Below the pieces are notes generated by a model that saw only the letters and a program-made list of their open reading frames with translations, was not told the origin of the DNA and made no database searches. Positions 33,462 through 41,169 of a stretch of DNA of 64,000 nucleotides are shown piece after piece; position 1 is the first letter of the stretch, and every line of letters begins with the position of its first letter. Source of the DNA: Phycisphaerales bacterium UBA3190 (GTDB taxonomy: Bacteria > Planctomycetota > Phycisphaerae > Phycisphaerales > UBA1924). The position numbers were made by a program, and so were the translations under genes. The stretch lies in assembly GCA_002364005.1 (NCBI GenBank), contig DEXG01000036.1, forward strand, positions 11,938-75,937, given 5' to 3'.

Positions 33462-34310
33462 ATGCGTGTGCTCAACACCCCAGATCACGATCTGACCCGC
33501 GGCTGTGTCCTCGTACCCACGATGGGGGCCCTGCATGGAGGGCATGCCTCGCTGATCACGGCAGCCGCCCGACGGGCCAGGATCGAGGGGGTCCCCTCGG
33601 CGGTCTCGATCTTCGTCAATCCCAAGCAGTTCAACGACCCTGAAGACTTCAACCGCTATCCCGACCGCCTCGACGACGACCTGGCGATGTGTGAGCGGGC
33701 GGGCGTGGACATTGTCTTTCATCCACCAGTCGATGTGGTCTACCCGCCCGGCGAGGATGTGACGGGCGATGTCATCATCCCCGATATCGCCAGCAAGCCC
33801 GGGCTTGAGGACACCTATCGCCCGGGCCACTTCGCGGGCGTATGCCAGGTGGTCTCGCGTCTGTTCGATCTCTGCCAGCCCTCGGCCGCGGTCTTTGGCG
33901 AGAAGGACTGGCAGCAGCTCCAATGCGTACGAACGATGAGCAAGCTTCAGGGACGCGACCTGCAAATCATCCCCGCCGAGACGGTCCGCGAGGCGTCCGG
34001 GCTGGCGATGAGTTCTCGCAACCTGAACCTGACGCCCGAGGCCCGAGCCCAGGCGGTCGCGATCAGCCAGGCGCTATTCGCCAGTTCAAAGATGTCGACC
34101 CCCGAGCAGGGGGAATCGCTCATGCACGACATCCTGAGCAAAGGCGGCATCGAACCCGAATACGCCGCCATCCGCCCGGCTGAGACGCTGATGCCCGTCG
34201 CTGACCCGAGCCTTCGTCCCACCGTCCCGTGCCGGGCCCTGATCGCGGCCAAAGTGGGGGGGGTACGCCTGATCGACAACGCCCCGTGGACGCCAATCGC
34301 ATACGCTTAA
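33462..34310 (+). CDS. panC: Pantoate-beta-alanine ligase (pantothenate synthetase)
   Basis: Joins pantoate and beta-alanine for coenzyme A. The 282-residue protein has TMGALHGGHASLI (HIGH-type motif), SIFVNPKQFNDPEDFNRYP, YRPGHFAGVCQVVSRLFDLCQPSAAVFGEKDWQQL and GLAMSSRNLNLTPEAR (KMSKS-like). All are diagnostic. The start is 33462, just after a -10 hexamer. gcvT follows 34 bp later and could be co-transcribed although functionally separate. Confidence 0.95.
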   Translation: MRVLNTPDHDLTRGCVLVPTMGALHGGHASLITAAARRARIEGVPSAVSIFVNPKQFNDPEDFNRYPDRLDDDLAMCERAGVDIVFHPPVDVVYPPGEDVTGDVIIPDIASKPGLEDTYRPGHFAGVCQVVSRLFDLCQPSAAVFGEKDWQQLQCVRTMSKLQGRDLQIIPAETVREASGLAMSSRNLNLTPEARAQAVAISQALFASSKMSTPEQGESLMHDILSKGGIEPEYAAIRPAETLMPVADPSLRPTVPCRALIAAKVGGVRLIDNAPWTPIAYA

Positions 34311-34344
34311 CCTTGTCCATTTCACCCTTGAATCGAGAGAATCG

Positions 34345-35484
34345 ATGACCCAGAACGCCACGCTCAAGCAGTCCCCGCTCGCCCAGTACCACGCCGACTA
34401 CCACGCGCAGATGGTGGAGTACGCTGGCTGGGAAATGCCCATCAAGTATGAGACCTCGATCAAGGATGAGCACGAGCAGACCCGCAACTCCGGCGGCATC
34501 TTCGATGTCTCCCACATGGGGCGTCTCACCTTCAAGGGCAAGGACGCGATCCGTTTGCTCGAGCACACCTGTTCACGCAAGATCGGGTCGATGCAAGAGG
34601 GCCAGTGTCGCTACGGGCTGATCTGCAACGAACAGGGCGGCGTGCTGGACGATGTCATCGTCAACCGCATGGGCGAAAAGGAACTGCTCGTCGTGGTCAA
34701 CGCATCGAACCGCGACAAGATCATCGGGCACATGAACAGTGTGATCGCCGATCGTGGATTCGATGTCAAAATGGAAGACCGCACCGAGAAGACCGCGATG
34801 ATCGCCATCCAAGGCCCCAAGGTCATGGAACTCATCGGCAAGGTCTCCTCGGAGATCCAAGACCTCAAACGCTACCGCTTCCTTGTCAAGAACCTGATGA
34901 TCGCCAAGGTGATCGTGGCCCGCACCGGATACACCGGTGAGGACGGGGTTGAGGTCATCATGCCCTCCTCCATCGTCAAGATGGCCATCAGCATGCTCAT
35001 GAAGGAGATGGGCGACGAGGAAGCCCAAGAGATGCTCAAGCCCTGCGGACTCGGTGCTCGTGACACCCTCCGCCTCGAGGCCGGCATGCCCCTCTACGGG
35101 CACGAGCTGGGCGAAGACATCAACGCCCTCTCCTGCGGCATCGACTTCGCCATCGCGCTCGACAAATCGGTCGAGAACGAGGGCGAAACCTTCATCGGCC
35201 AGGAAGCGCTGCTCAAGACCCGCGACGCGGGCGGGCCAGCAACCAAGCTCGTGGGATTCGAAATCGATTCCAAACGAACACCGCGTCAGGGCATGCCCAT
35301 CTTGCTTGATGGCACCCAGGTCGGGACCGTCACCTCGGGCTGTGCCTCACCGACACTGGGCAAATCGATCGCGATGGGCTTTGTCCCCAGCGACAAGACC
35401 GAGGTTGGTACGAAGTTCGAAATCGATGCTGGGCGGGCGACACTGCCTGCCAGCATCGTGAAGCTGCCGTTCTACAAGCGTTGA
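34345..35484 (+). CDS. gcvT: Glycine cleavage system T protein (aminomethyltransferase)
   Basis: A 379-residue THF-dependent enzyme releasing ammonia and methylene-THF from the aminomethyl-lipoyl H protein. Diagnostic blocks: YHADYHAQMVEYAGWEMPIKY, GGIFDVSHMGRLTFKG, GGVLDDVIVNR, RTGYTGEDGVEV, CGLGARDTLRLEAGMPLYGHEL and TSGCASPTLGKSIAMGFV. ATG has GAGAGA about 8 nt upstream. The other Gcv genes (H, P) are not in this window. The 34-bp gap is too short for a glycine riboswitch. Confidence 0.95.
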   Translation: MTQNATLKQSPLAQYHADYHAQMVEYAGWEMPIKYETSIKDEHEQTRNSGGIFDVSHMGRLTFKGKDAIRLLEHTCSRKIGSMQEGQCRYGLICNEQGGVLDDVIVNRMGEKELLVVVNASNRDKIIGHMNSVIADRGFDVKMEDRTEKTAMIAIQGPKVMELIGKVSSEIQDLKRYRFLVKNLMIAKVIVARTGYTGEDGVEVIMPSSIVKMAISMLMKEMGDEEAQEMLKPCGLGARDTLRLEAGMPLYGHELGEDINALSCGIDFAIALDKSVENEGETFIGQEALLKTRDAGGPATKLVGFEIDSKRTPRQGMPILLDGTQVGTVTSGCASPTLGKSIAMGFVPSDKTEVGTKFEIDAGRATLPASIVKLPFYKR

Positions 35485-35502
35485 TCAGGTTCCGGGCGTC
35501 GT

Positions 35503-36237
35503 TTAGACGGAACCATCGATGTCTTTGGCACTCAGGCCTGGCAGATCCTGCTCAATCCATCCCGCATCGGTATGGCGCACAATCGTGCCGGTCGCCTCGT
35601 AAATCACCTGCTCAGCGACATTTGAACAGTGATCACCCATGATCACCGCCTGATTGATAATCGCGTGCAGATCGAACGCGGTATCCACCGCCATGCGTCC
35701 GTCAGCGACCCTGGTCTCAGCATCTCGGGAGATCAACTCGTGAAAAGCCAGTGTGTTCCCCTCACTTGCCAGGACCGTCTTCGCCCTGATCGCATCGACT
35801 TCGCCGAAAGCCCGCACGGTCTCACGAAGAACTGCCACGATTGAGTTCGTCATCACACGCGTGGTCTTTGGGAACAGCGATTCCCGCTCGCCCAACGCGA
35901 TCACTCGGGCTGCGATGGCACTGGCAGCGTCTGCGACGCGTTCAAGCTCGTTGTTGACTTTCACGATCGTGAGCAGGCTGCGAATCTGACCCGCTTCGAC
36001 CGGGCAGGTGTATTGCGCTGCCCGGGTCATCAGATCGACCGCTTCCCGTTCGATCTCGATGTCAGCCTGGTCAACCTCGTCGTCCCGCGAAATCAGCACA
36101 CGGGCCTTTTCGGTATCCCGATCGAAAATGGTCGTGAAGACCTGCTCCACAAGATCAGACACGAGATGGCCCTGCCCGACGAGGCGGGAGCGGATCTGGC
36201 TGACTCGGTCACTGAACTGGTCTGGGCTGATCGACAT
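35503..36237 (-). CDS. phoU: PhoU-family phosphate regulator
   Basis: A 244-residue all-helical protein with two PhoU repeats: RLVGQGHLVSDLVEQVFTTIFDRDTEKARVLISRDDEVDQADIEIEREAVDLM, read as motif pieces, is the classic first repeat, with IRSLLTIVKVNNELERVADAASAIA; the second repeat includes MGDHCSNVAEQVIYEATG. PhoU proteins dampen Pst uptake and PhoR signalling. ATG 36237 has GAGGGA at the right spacing. No pst or phoBR genes flank it, so it may be an orphan PhoU or part of a distant system. Confidence 0.88.
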   Translation of the reverse strand: MSISPDQFSDRVSQIRSRLVGQGHLVSDLVEQVFTTIFDRDTEKARVLISRDDEVDQADIEIEREAVDLMTRAAQYTCPVEAGQIRSLLTIVKVNNELERVADAASAIAARVIALGERESLFPKTTRVMTNSIVAVLRETVRAFGEVDAIRAKTVLASEGNTLAFHELISRDAETRVADGRMAVDTAFDLHAIINQAVIMGDHCSNVAEQVIYEATGTIVRHTDAGWIEQDLPGLSAKDIDGSV

Positions 36238-36370
36238 ACATTCCCTCAAGCAGCTGGGCTCATGCGGTGAGGATTATCGCCACCTTACCCGATCGTGTCT
36301 CGACATGCGCCGTTCTGGAGCTATCGTTTCAACATTCACGAAAGCACATCCCCAAACCGGAGCATCGCAC

Positions 36371-37669
36371 ATGCCCTTTGACATCGACCTCATCCACGCC
36401 CGACAGATCATCGATTCCCGAGGCAACCCGACCGTAGAAGTCGATGTGGTCCTCGATTCAGGCATCGTCGGGCGTGCCGCGGTCCCCTCCGGGGCATCGA
36501 CAGGTGAATCCGAAGCCGTTGAACTCCGCGATGGCGGGGATGTCTGGATGGGCAAAGGCGTGGCCAAAGCCGTCGAAAATGTCAACGACCAGATCGCCAG
36601 AGCCGTCGAAGGCATGGACGCACGCGATCAGGAGGGCATCGACGCGACCATGATCGAGTTCGACGGCACCAGCAACAAGTCCAATCTCGGTGCAAACGCG
36701 ACCCTCGGGGTCTCCATGGCCGTCGCCCGGGCCGCGGCAGAGGCCTCCGGGCTCCCGCTCTACCGGTACCTTGGCGGGTCGTCGGCCAAGACCCTGCCCG
36801 TCCCCATGCTCAACATCCTCAACGGGGGCAAGCATGCCGACAACACCGTGGACTTCCAGGAGTTTATGATCCAGCCGTGGGGCTTCGATGACTTCGGCCT
36901 TGCCATGCGGGCCGGCGTTGAAATCTACCACACGCTCAAATCGGTGCTAAAGAAGAACAAGATGTCCACCGCCGTGGGTGACGAGGGCGGCTTTGCCCCC
37001 AATCTTAAGGACAACGAGGACGCCCTGAAGGTCATCGAGGAAGCCGTCGACAAGGCCGGCTACAAGTGGGGCGAGGAAATCTTCGTCGCACTCGACCCGG
37101 CCACCAGCGAACTCTGGAACGAGGCCGAGAAGGACGGCAAGAAGGGCTACAAGTTCTTCAGCTCCACAGAAGAGATCGTCTCCACTGACGACATGATCGC
37201 CATGTGGGCCGACTGGTGCGACAAGTACCCGATCCGCTCCATCGAGGACGGGCTGGCTGAAAACGACTGGGAGGGCTGGTCCAAGCTCACCGCAAAGCTT
37301 GGCGACAAGGTGCAGATCGTTGGCGACGACCTCTTCGTGACCAACAAGAAGTTCGTTGAACGCGGCGTCGCGGAGAAAGCCGCCAACGCGGTCCTCGTCA
37401 AGGTCAACCAGATCGGTACGCTCAGCGAGACCTTCGACGCGGTCAACTATGCCATGAGCAACCGCTTCTCCTGCGTGCTCTCTCACCGCTCGGGCGAGAC
37501 CGAGGACAGCACCATCGCCGACATCGCCGTCGCAACCAACTGCGGCCAGATCAAGACCGGCGCCCCGTGCCGAAGCGATCGCAACGCCAAGTACAACCAG
37601 CTGATTCGCATTGCCGAAGAACTGGGCGACAACGCTGAGTACGGCTCAAGCACTTGGTGGCGTTCATAA
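36371..37669 (+). CDS. eno: Enolase
   Basis: Interconverts 2-phosphoglycerate and phosphoenolpyruvate. The 432-residue protein is of normal length with HARQIIDSRGNPTVEVDV, GASTGESEAVELRDG, AVGDEGGFAPNL, LVKVNQIGTLSETF (Mg and Lys ligands) and LSHRSGETEDSTIADIAVA. ATG 36371 is chosen by homology with GGAG 10 nt upstream; the open frame to 36008 is antisense to phoU. A strong terminator follows. Confidence 0.96.
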   Translation: MPFDIDLIHARQIIDSRGNPTVEVDVVLDSGIVGRAAVPSGASTGESEAVELRDGGDVWMGKGVAKAVENVNDQIARAVEGMDARDQEGIDATMIEFDGTSNKSNLGANATLGVSMAVARAAAEASGLPLYRYLGGSSAKTLPVPMLNILNGGKHADNTVDFQEFMIQPWGFDDFGLAMRAGVEIYHTLKSVLKKNKMSTAVGDEGGFAPNLKDNEDALKVIEEAVDKAGYKWGEEIFVALDPATSELWNEAEKDGKKGYKFFSSTEEIVSTDDMIAMWADWCDKYPIRSIEDGLAENDWEGWSKLTAKLGDKVQIVGDDLFVTNKKFVERGVAEKAANAVLVKVNQIGTLSETFDAVNYAMSNRFSCVLSHRSGETEDSTIADIAVATNCGQIKTGAPCRSDRNAKYNQLIRIAEELGDNAEYGSSTWWRS

Positions 37670-37709
37670 CGCCTGCGCAGAGCCGCCCGTTATAGATAAC
37701 AATCAACAC

Positions 37710-37743
37710 AAAAACACCCACCCAAACGGGTGCGTGTTTTTCT
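37710..37743 (+). terminator. Rho-independent terminator of eno
   Basis: A near-perfect stem (AAAAACACCCACCC with GGGTGCGTGTTTTT, one mismatch) with an AAAC loop and a long T run. Confidence 0.85.
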
Positions 37744-37843
37744 CTGCGCGCGTCAGAAATACACGAAATCCAGCCAATATCTGCGCGAAGCCGACGCGAC
37801 CTCTTTATCACGATCGGGTGATCCAGTACATTCGAATCATCGT

Positions 37844-37870
37844 GAGTCCGAGAGAGGGACTCTGTATATT
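37844..37870 (+). promoter_or_regulatory. Inverted repeat and -10 before the PEP-CTERM-like gene
   Basis: GAGTCC (37844-37849), 7-nt spacer, GGACTC (37857-37862), directly followed by a -10-like TATATT at 37865-37870. The repeat occupies the -35/spacer region, so it could be an operator. No -35 consensus is visible. Confidence 0.4.
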
Positions 37871-37897
37871 TGAGACTGAAAGAGAAAGGGCATCCAA

Positions 37898-38503
37898 ATG
37901 AGTATGTTCAAGATTGCTGTCGCATGCGCTGCCGCCTCAACCGCAGGGGTCGCGTCAGGGCAGGTCTACTTCAGCGACTTCGAGGCCGACGACGGCGGAT
38001 TCGTCGGGACCGGCGATTGGGAGCACGGCATCCCCATCGGTGCAGACGGAACCGTGCTGGGCGGATTCGGGGGCCCCGAACCAACCGGCGGTTTCTCTGG
38101 CGATTATGTCTGGGGCACCGTCATCGGCGGGCTGCACAACGCCAGCACAACCAGTTCCCTGACGCTCAGCGTCGACGCCACCGGCTTCACAGGGCTCAGT
38201 ATGGACTACCTCGAATGGCTCGATTCAGGGGGCAACACATTCGATACCGCTGAAGTGTTCGTGAACGGCGACCTCCAATCCCTCGCCGATGGTGGTCCAA
38301 CCAGCGGCTGGAGAAGCGTGCTTCTCGATCTGTCGGCCTACGACAACATGATGCTGGACATCGAGTTCCGCTTCACCACCACCACCGTGGTTGAACGCGT
38401 TGGCTGGTATATCGATGATGTCGGGATCCGTGGCGTGCCCACTCCCTCGGCACTGGCCCTGCTCGGTCTGGGCGGGCTCGTTGCGAGCCGTCGCCGCCGG
38501 TAA
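37898..38503 (+). CDS. Secreted protein with PEP-CTERM-like sorting tail
   Basis: A 201-residue exported protein: signal peptide MSMFKIAVACAAASTAGVASG, a Gly/Asp-rich beta-sandwich-like domain (FSDFEADDGGFVGTGDWEHG, MDYLEWLDSGGNTFDTAEVFVNG, VGWYIDDVGIRG) and the tail VPTPSALALLGLGGLVASRRRR. The WYIDDVGI type end is common in bacterial surface proteins of carbohydrate or adhesion type, but no function can be claimed. The ATG has GAAAGGG at 8 nt. It stands alone between terminators. Confidence 0.75.
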   Translation: MSMFKIAVACAAASTAGVASGQVYFSDFEADDGGFVGTGDWEHGIPIGADGTVLGGFGGPEPTGGFSGDYVWGTVIGGLHNASTTSSLTLSVDATGFTGLSMDYLEWLDSGGNTFDTAEVFVNGDLQSLADGGPTSGWRSVLLDLSAYDNMMLDIEFRFTTTTVVERVGWYIDDVGIRGVPTPSALALLGLGGLVASRRRR

Positions 38504-38531
38504 ACTATCCATGACATCCCAGCCATCCATG

Positions 38532-38564
38532 ACCGGAGCGATGAACACACCGCTCCGGTTTTTC
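38532..38564 (+). terminator. Rho-independent terminator
   Basis: Arms ACCGGAGCG (38532-38540) and CGCTCCGGT (38551-38559) with a 10-nt loop, then a T run. Confidence 0.85.
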
Positions 38565-38574
38565 ATTCCCCGCA

Positions 38575-38580
38575 TATGAT
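38575..38580 (+). promoter_or_regulatory. -10 element (TATGAT) 5 nt before the Nudix gene
   Basis: TATGAT-N5-ATG; immediately downstream of the preceding terminator. Confidence 0.55.
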
Positions 38581-38585
38581 CCGCC

Positions 38586-39149
38586 ATGCGTGACCAACCA
38601 CAGGCAGATCGAAACATGAATATCATCGACGAGCGACTGATCCACGAGGGTCACTCGTATGACTTTGTCGATCTCAGCGTGCGATACCCAGACGACAAGG
38701 TCCGCAACAAACCGATCGTCCGTCATCGGGGAGCCGCCACCATCCTCCCATTGCTCCAAACCGATTCCGGCCCCAGGGTTGTCATGGTCCGCAACGAGCG
38801 TGTCACGATTGACCAGTATCTCCTCGAACTGCCGGCAGGCGGGATCGATCAGGACGAGAAGCCCATCGAAGCGGCCGCGAGAGAACTGATCGAGGAAACG
38901 GGCTACCGTGCTCAACGCCTCGATCCATTATGCCGATTCCTCACCACACCAGGCCTGACCGATGAACTGATGCATGTGTTCGTCGCTCAAGATCTCACCC
39001 ATGTTGGGCAAAGTCTCGAACCTTACGAGTCGCTCACGGTAGAACTCCACAAACCGGATCGAGTCTTGGAGATGGTCCACACCAACGAAATCAATGATGC
39101 CAAGACCATGCTGACCATGCTCGTCGCCAAGCAGACGGGCCTGATCTGA
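38586..39149 (+). CDS. Nudix hydrolase, ADP-ribose pyrophosphatase-like
   Basis: A 187-residue hydrolase of nucleoside diphosphates linked to another group. The complete Nudix box G-x5-E-x7-RE-L-x-EE-x-G is present as GGIDQDEKPIEAAARELIEETG. The preceding VRNERVTIDQYLLELPAGG and the proline-rich TTPGLTDELMHVFVA fit the ADP-ribose pyrophosphatase (NudF) group. Start 38586 has a -10 hexamer 5 nt upstream; an internal ATG at 38616 is possible. The M50-like and rhomboid genes follow in the same direction. Confidence 0.88.
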   Translation: MRDQPQADRNMNIIDERLIHEGHSYDFVDLSVRYPDDKVRNKPIVRHRGAATILPLLQTDSGPRVVMVRNERVTIDQYLLELPAGGIDQDEKPIEAAARELIEETGYRAQRLDPLCRFLTTPGLTDELMHVFVAQDLTHVGQSLEPYESLTVELHKPDRVLEMVHTNEINDAKTMLTMLVAKQTGLI

Positions 39150-39166
39150 GAAAGAACCGCACAACG

Positions 39167-40204
39167 ATGGGTGAGCGAGACTGGCAATCAAATGAGTTCG
39201 ACAGGCACGACCGCCTCGCGGGTGCCAAGGCATGGCTCGCCCGCGTCTTCGGCGATGGCGAGAACCCGCTCGCCTGGGGCTTCAAGATTGGTTCCTTCCG
39301 ATCGATCCCCATCAAACTCCACCTGCTCTTCGTCGTCTACCTTCTCGCCCAGCTCATTTTTACGCTCCCCGGCAACAGGCCCGGCATCGACTTCGTCCTG
39401 CCCCGTCTCATCGCGATCGTCCTCCTGGTCATCGCCCGCGAGATCGTGCACACCATCGCCGCCAAGCGAGCTGGCGGCTCCGCCATCGAGATCATGCTCT
39501 GGCCAATGGGCGGGCTCGTCCCCCCGCAATACCCCGACGACGCCAGTCACCTGCGATGCACACTCGCCCCCCTGATCTTCAATCTCGCGATGCTCCCGCT
39601 GCTGGCGATACCGCTCTACCTTCTTACGAGGGATTGGCAATCCTTACTCATCAACCCCCTCACACTCAGCAGCCCGGACTCCGTGATTACCCTCTCCAGC
39701 GGCGAAACCACATGGTGGCTCGTCTCACTGGCAGCGGTTCACAGCGTGAACCTCATGCTGCTCGTCTTCAACCTGCTCCCGATGTACCCGCTCGACGGTG
39801 CCCGCGTGCTCGAGTCCGTCTTATCGCGAACAAGGTCGGATCACCGAGCCCAGTGGCTGACGGTAAACACCGGGCTGGCTACCGCCACCGCGGTCGGCCT
39901 GTTTGCCATGGTCATGCAGGACGCGACGGCACTCTTTGCCCTCTGCGTCGTGTGCGGGCTGATCTGCTCCATGCACAGGCGCCGCCTCCAGTTCCTGGCA
40001 ACAGCGGACATGATCCCAGGGATTGCCGCGTCGAGCTTCCCAACGCCCGAGAAGCTTGACAATGACGATCAGCACGACACAATCGATCAAGAGCAGATCG
40101 ACCGCATCTTGGCCAAGATTTCACAACACGGGATCGGATCGCTGAGCCGCAAGGAACGCAGAACTCTGAAGCAGGCGACAGAATCGAGCCGAAAACCCCA
40201 GTAA
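39167..40204 (+). CDS. M50 (site-2 protease)-like membrane protein with altered zinc motif
   Basis: A 345-residue membrane protein with the core of site-2 proteases: IPIKLHLLFVVYLLAQLIF, then AREIVHTIAAKRAGGSAIEIMLWPMGGLV, and LLPMYPLDGARVLESVL with the conserved Asp at about residue 210. The zinc motif HExxH is R91-E92-x-x-H95 here, so the first ligand is lost; it may be inactive or use another ligand. The C-terminus (about 310-345, IDRILAKISQHGIGSLSRKERRTL) is a short helical motif shared with the next gene's product. It lies 17 bp after the Nudix gene. Confidence 0.75.
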   Translation: MGERDWQSNEFDRHDRLAGAKAWLARVFGDGENPLAWGFKIGSFRSIPIKLHLLFVVYLLAQLIFTLPGNRPGIDFVLPRLIAIVLLVIAREIVHTIAAKRAGGSAIEIMLWPMGGLVPPQYPDDASHLRCTLAPLIFNLAMLPLLAIPLYLLTRDWQSLLINPLTLSSPDSVITLSSGETTWWLVSLAAVHSVNLMLLVFNLLPMYPLDGARVLESVLSRTRSDHRAQWLTVNTGLATATAVGLFAMVMQDATALFALCVVCGLICSMHRRRLQFLATADMIPGIAASSFPTPEKLDNDDQHDTIDQEQIDRILAKISQHGIGSLSRKERRTLKQATESSRKPQ

Positions 40205-40227
40205 GAGACTGGAACCCAGGAGAGTGC

Positions 40228-41127
40228 ATGGGCATCTACGACCGAGACTACATCAATCAGCAGCGAGGCATGGGCTCGCCCAACCGACCCACGGGCGGGG
40301 GCAATCTCTTTGCACGCTCACCCGGCTGGTCGGTCAATACCTGGCTCATCGTGATCAATGTCGTCGTGTATGTGCTGATGAAGATGTTCCCCATTGTGAT
40401 GCAGTCAGGACAGCTGACCGTCTACGACGGCTTTCAGCGCCTTGAGGTCTGGCGACTCATCACCTTCCAGTTCCTCCACTCGCCCAGCACCATCATGCAT
40501 ATCGGGTTCAACATGCTCGGGCTCTGGATCTTCGGCCCCATGGTCGAGCGATACCTCGGCGGCAAAAAGTACCTCGCCTACTACCTCGTCTGCGGGCTCT
40601 TTGGCGGTCTGTTGTTCGTCACCCTCACGCTCTTGGGGCACTACCTCCCCATAGGGCTCAACTACGACTTCAGGTCGCCCCTCGTCGGTGCATCAGCCGG
40701 CGTGTTCGGCGTGATCGTGGCCTGTGCCTACATCTCACCCAACACCGAGGTCATGCTCCTCTTCCCACCCATCCCAATGAAGATGAGGACCTTCGCCTAC
40801 GGCTATGTGGCCTTCGCCCTCGTCAGCCTGGTCATGGGGGCCCAGAACGCCGGTGGTGAAGCGGCCCATGTCGGCGGCGCCATCGCCGGCTTCATCTTCA
40901 TCCGCAAGTCACACCTGCTCACCGACTTCTTCGATGTCTTTGGCGACAGCCGACAACCCAAGAAACCCAAGGGCAAAAAGCAGTCGGCCTATCGCAACTA
41001 CAAGAACACCCCCGGGCCACACCCGGACGAGATCGACCGCATCCTCCATAAAGTCTCCCAGAAGGGGCTCGCGTCGCTCACCGAAAAAGAGAAACGCACC
41101 CTCGCCGAAGCGAGCAAGGAGAAGTGA
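40228..41127 (+). CDS. Rhomboid-family intramembrane serine protease
   Basis: A 299-residue six-helix protease that cuts substrates within the membrane. The conserved loop WRLITFQFLHSPSTIMHIGFNMLGLWIFG, catalytic serine S156 in GASAG and histidine H214 in EAAHVGGAIAG form a complete active site. The C-terminal cytosolic part has KKPKGKKQ and ends in EIDRILHKVSQKGLASLTEKEKRTL, the DUF6576-like tail seen in many bacterial rhomboids. ATG 40228 has AGGAGA 5 nt upstream. Paired with the M50-like protein, it suggests a regulated membrane proteolysis module. Confidence 0.9.
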   Translation: MGIYDRDYINQQRGMGSPNRPTGGGNLFARSPGWSVNTWLIVINVVVYVLMKMFPIVMQSGQLTVYDGFQRLEVWRLITFQFLHSPSTIMHIGFNMLGLWIFGPMVERYLGGKKYLAYYLVCGLFGGLLFVTLTLLGHYLPIGLNYDFRSPLVGASAGVFGVIVACAYISPNTEVMLLFPPIPMKMRTFAYGYVAFALVSLVMGAQNAGGEAAHVGGAIAGFIFIRKSHLLTDFFDVFGDSRQPKKPKGKKQSAYRNYKNTPGPHPDEIDRILHKVSQKGLASLTEKEKRTLAEASKEK

Positions 41128-41157
41128 GCCGAGAGGGACGCACCCGCGCCCCCTCCC

Positions 41158-41163
41158 TACGCT
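41158..41163 (+). promoter_or_regulatory. tgt: -10 element (TACGCT) 6 nt before tgt
   Basis: TACGCT-N6-ATG; no ribosome site. Confidence 0.45.
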
Positions 41164-41169
41164 TCACCG

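Noticed and set aside
33420..33965. Upstream extension of the minus-strand 221-residue gene
   Set aside because: This part is antisense to panC, whose protein motifs are certain, and the -10 hexamer and ATG at 33419 give a natural start.
34311..34344. Possible glycine riboswitch before gcvT
   Set aside because: The gap is 34 nt, far shorter than a glycine aptamer, and gcvT may be co-transcribed with panC.
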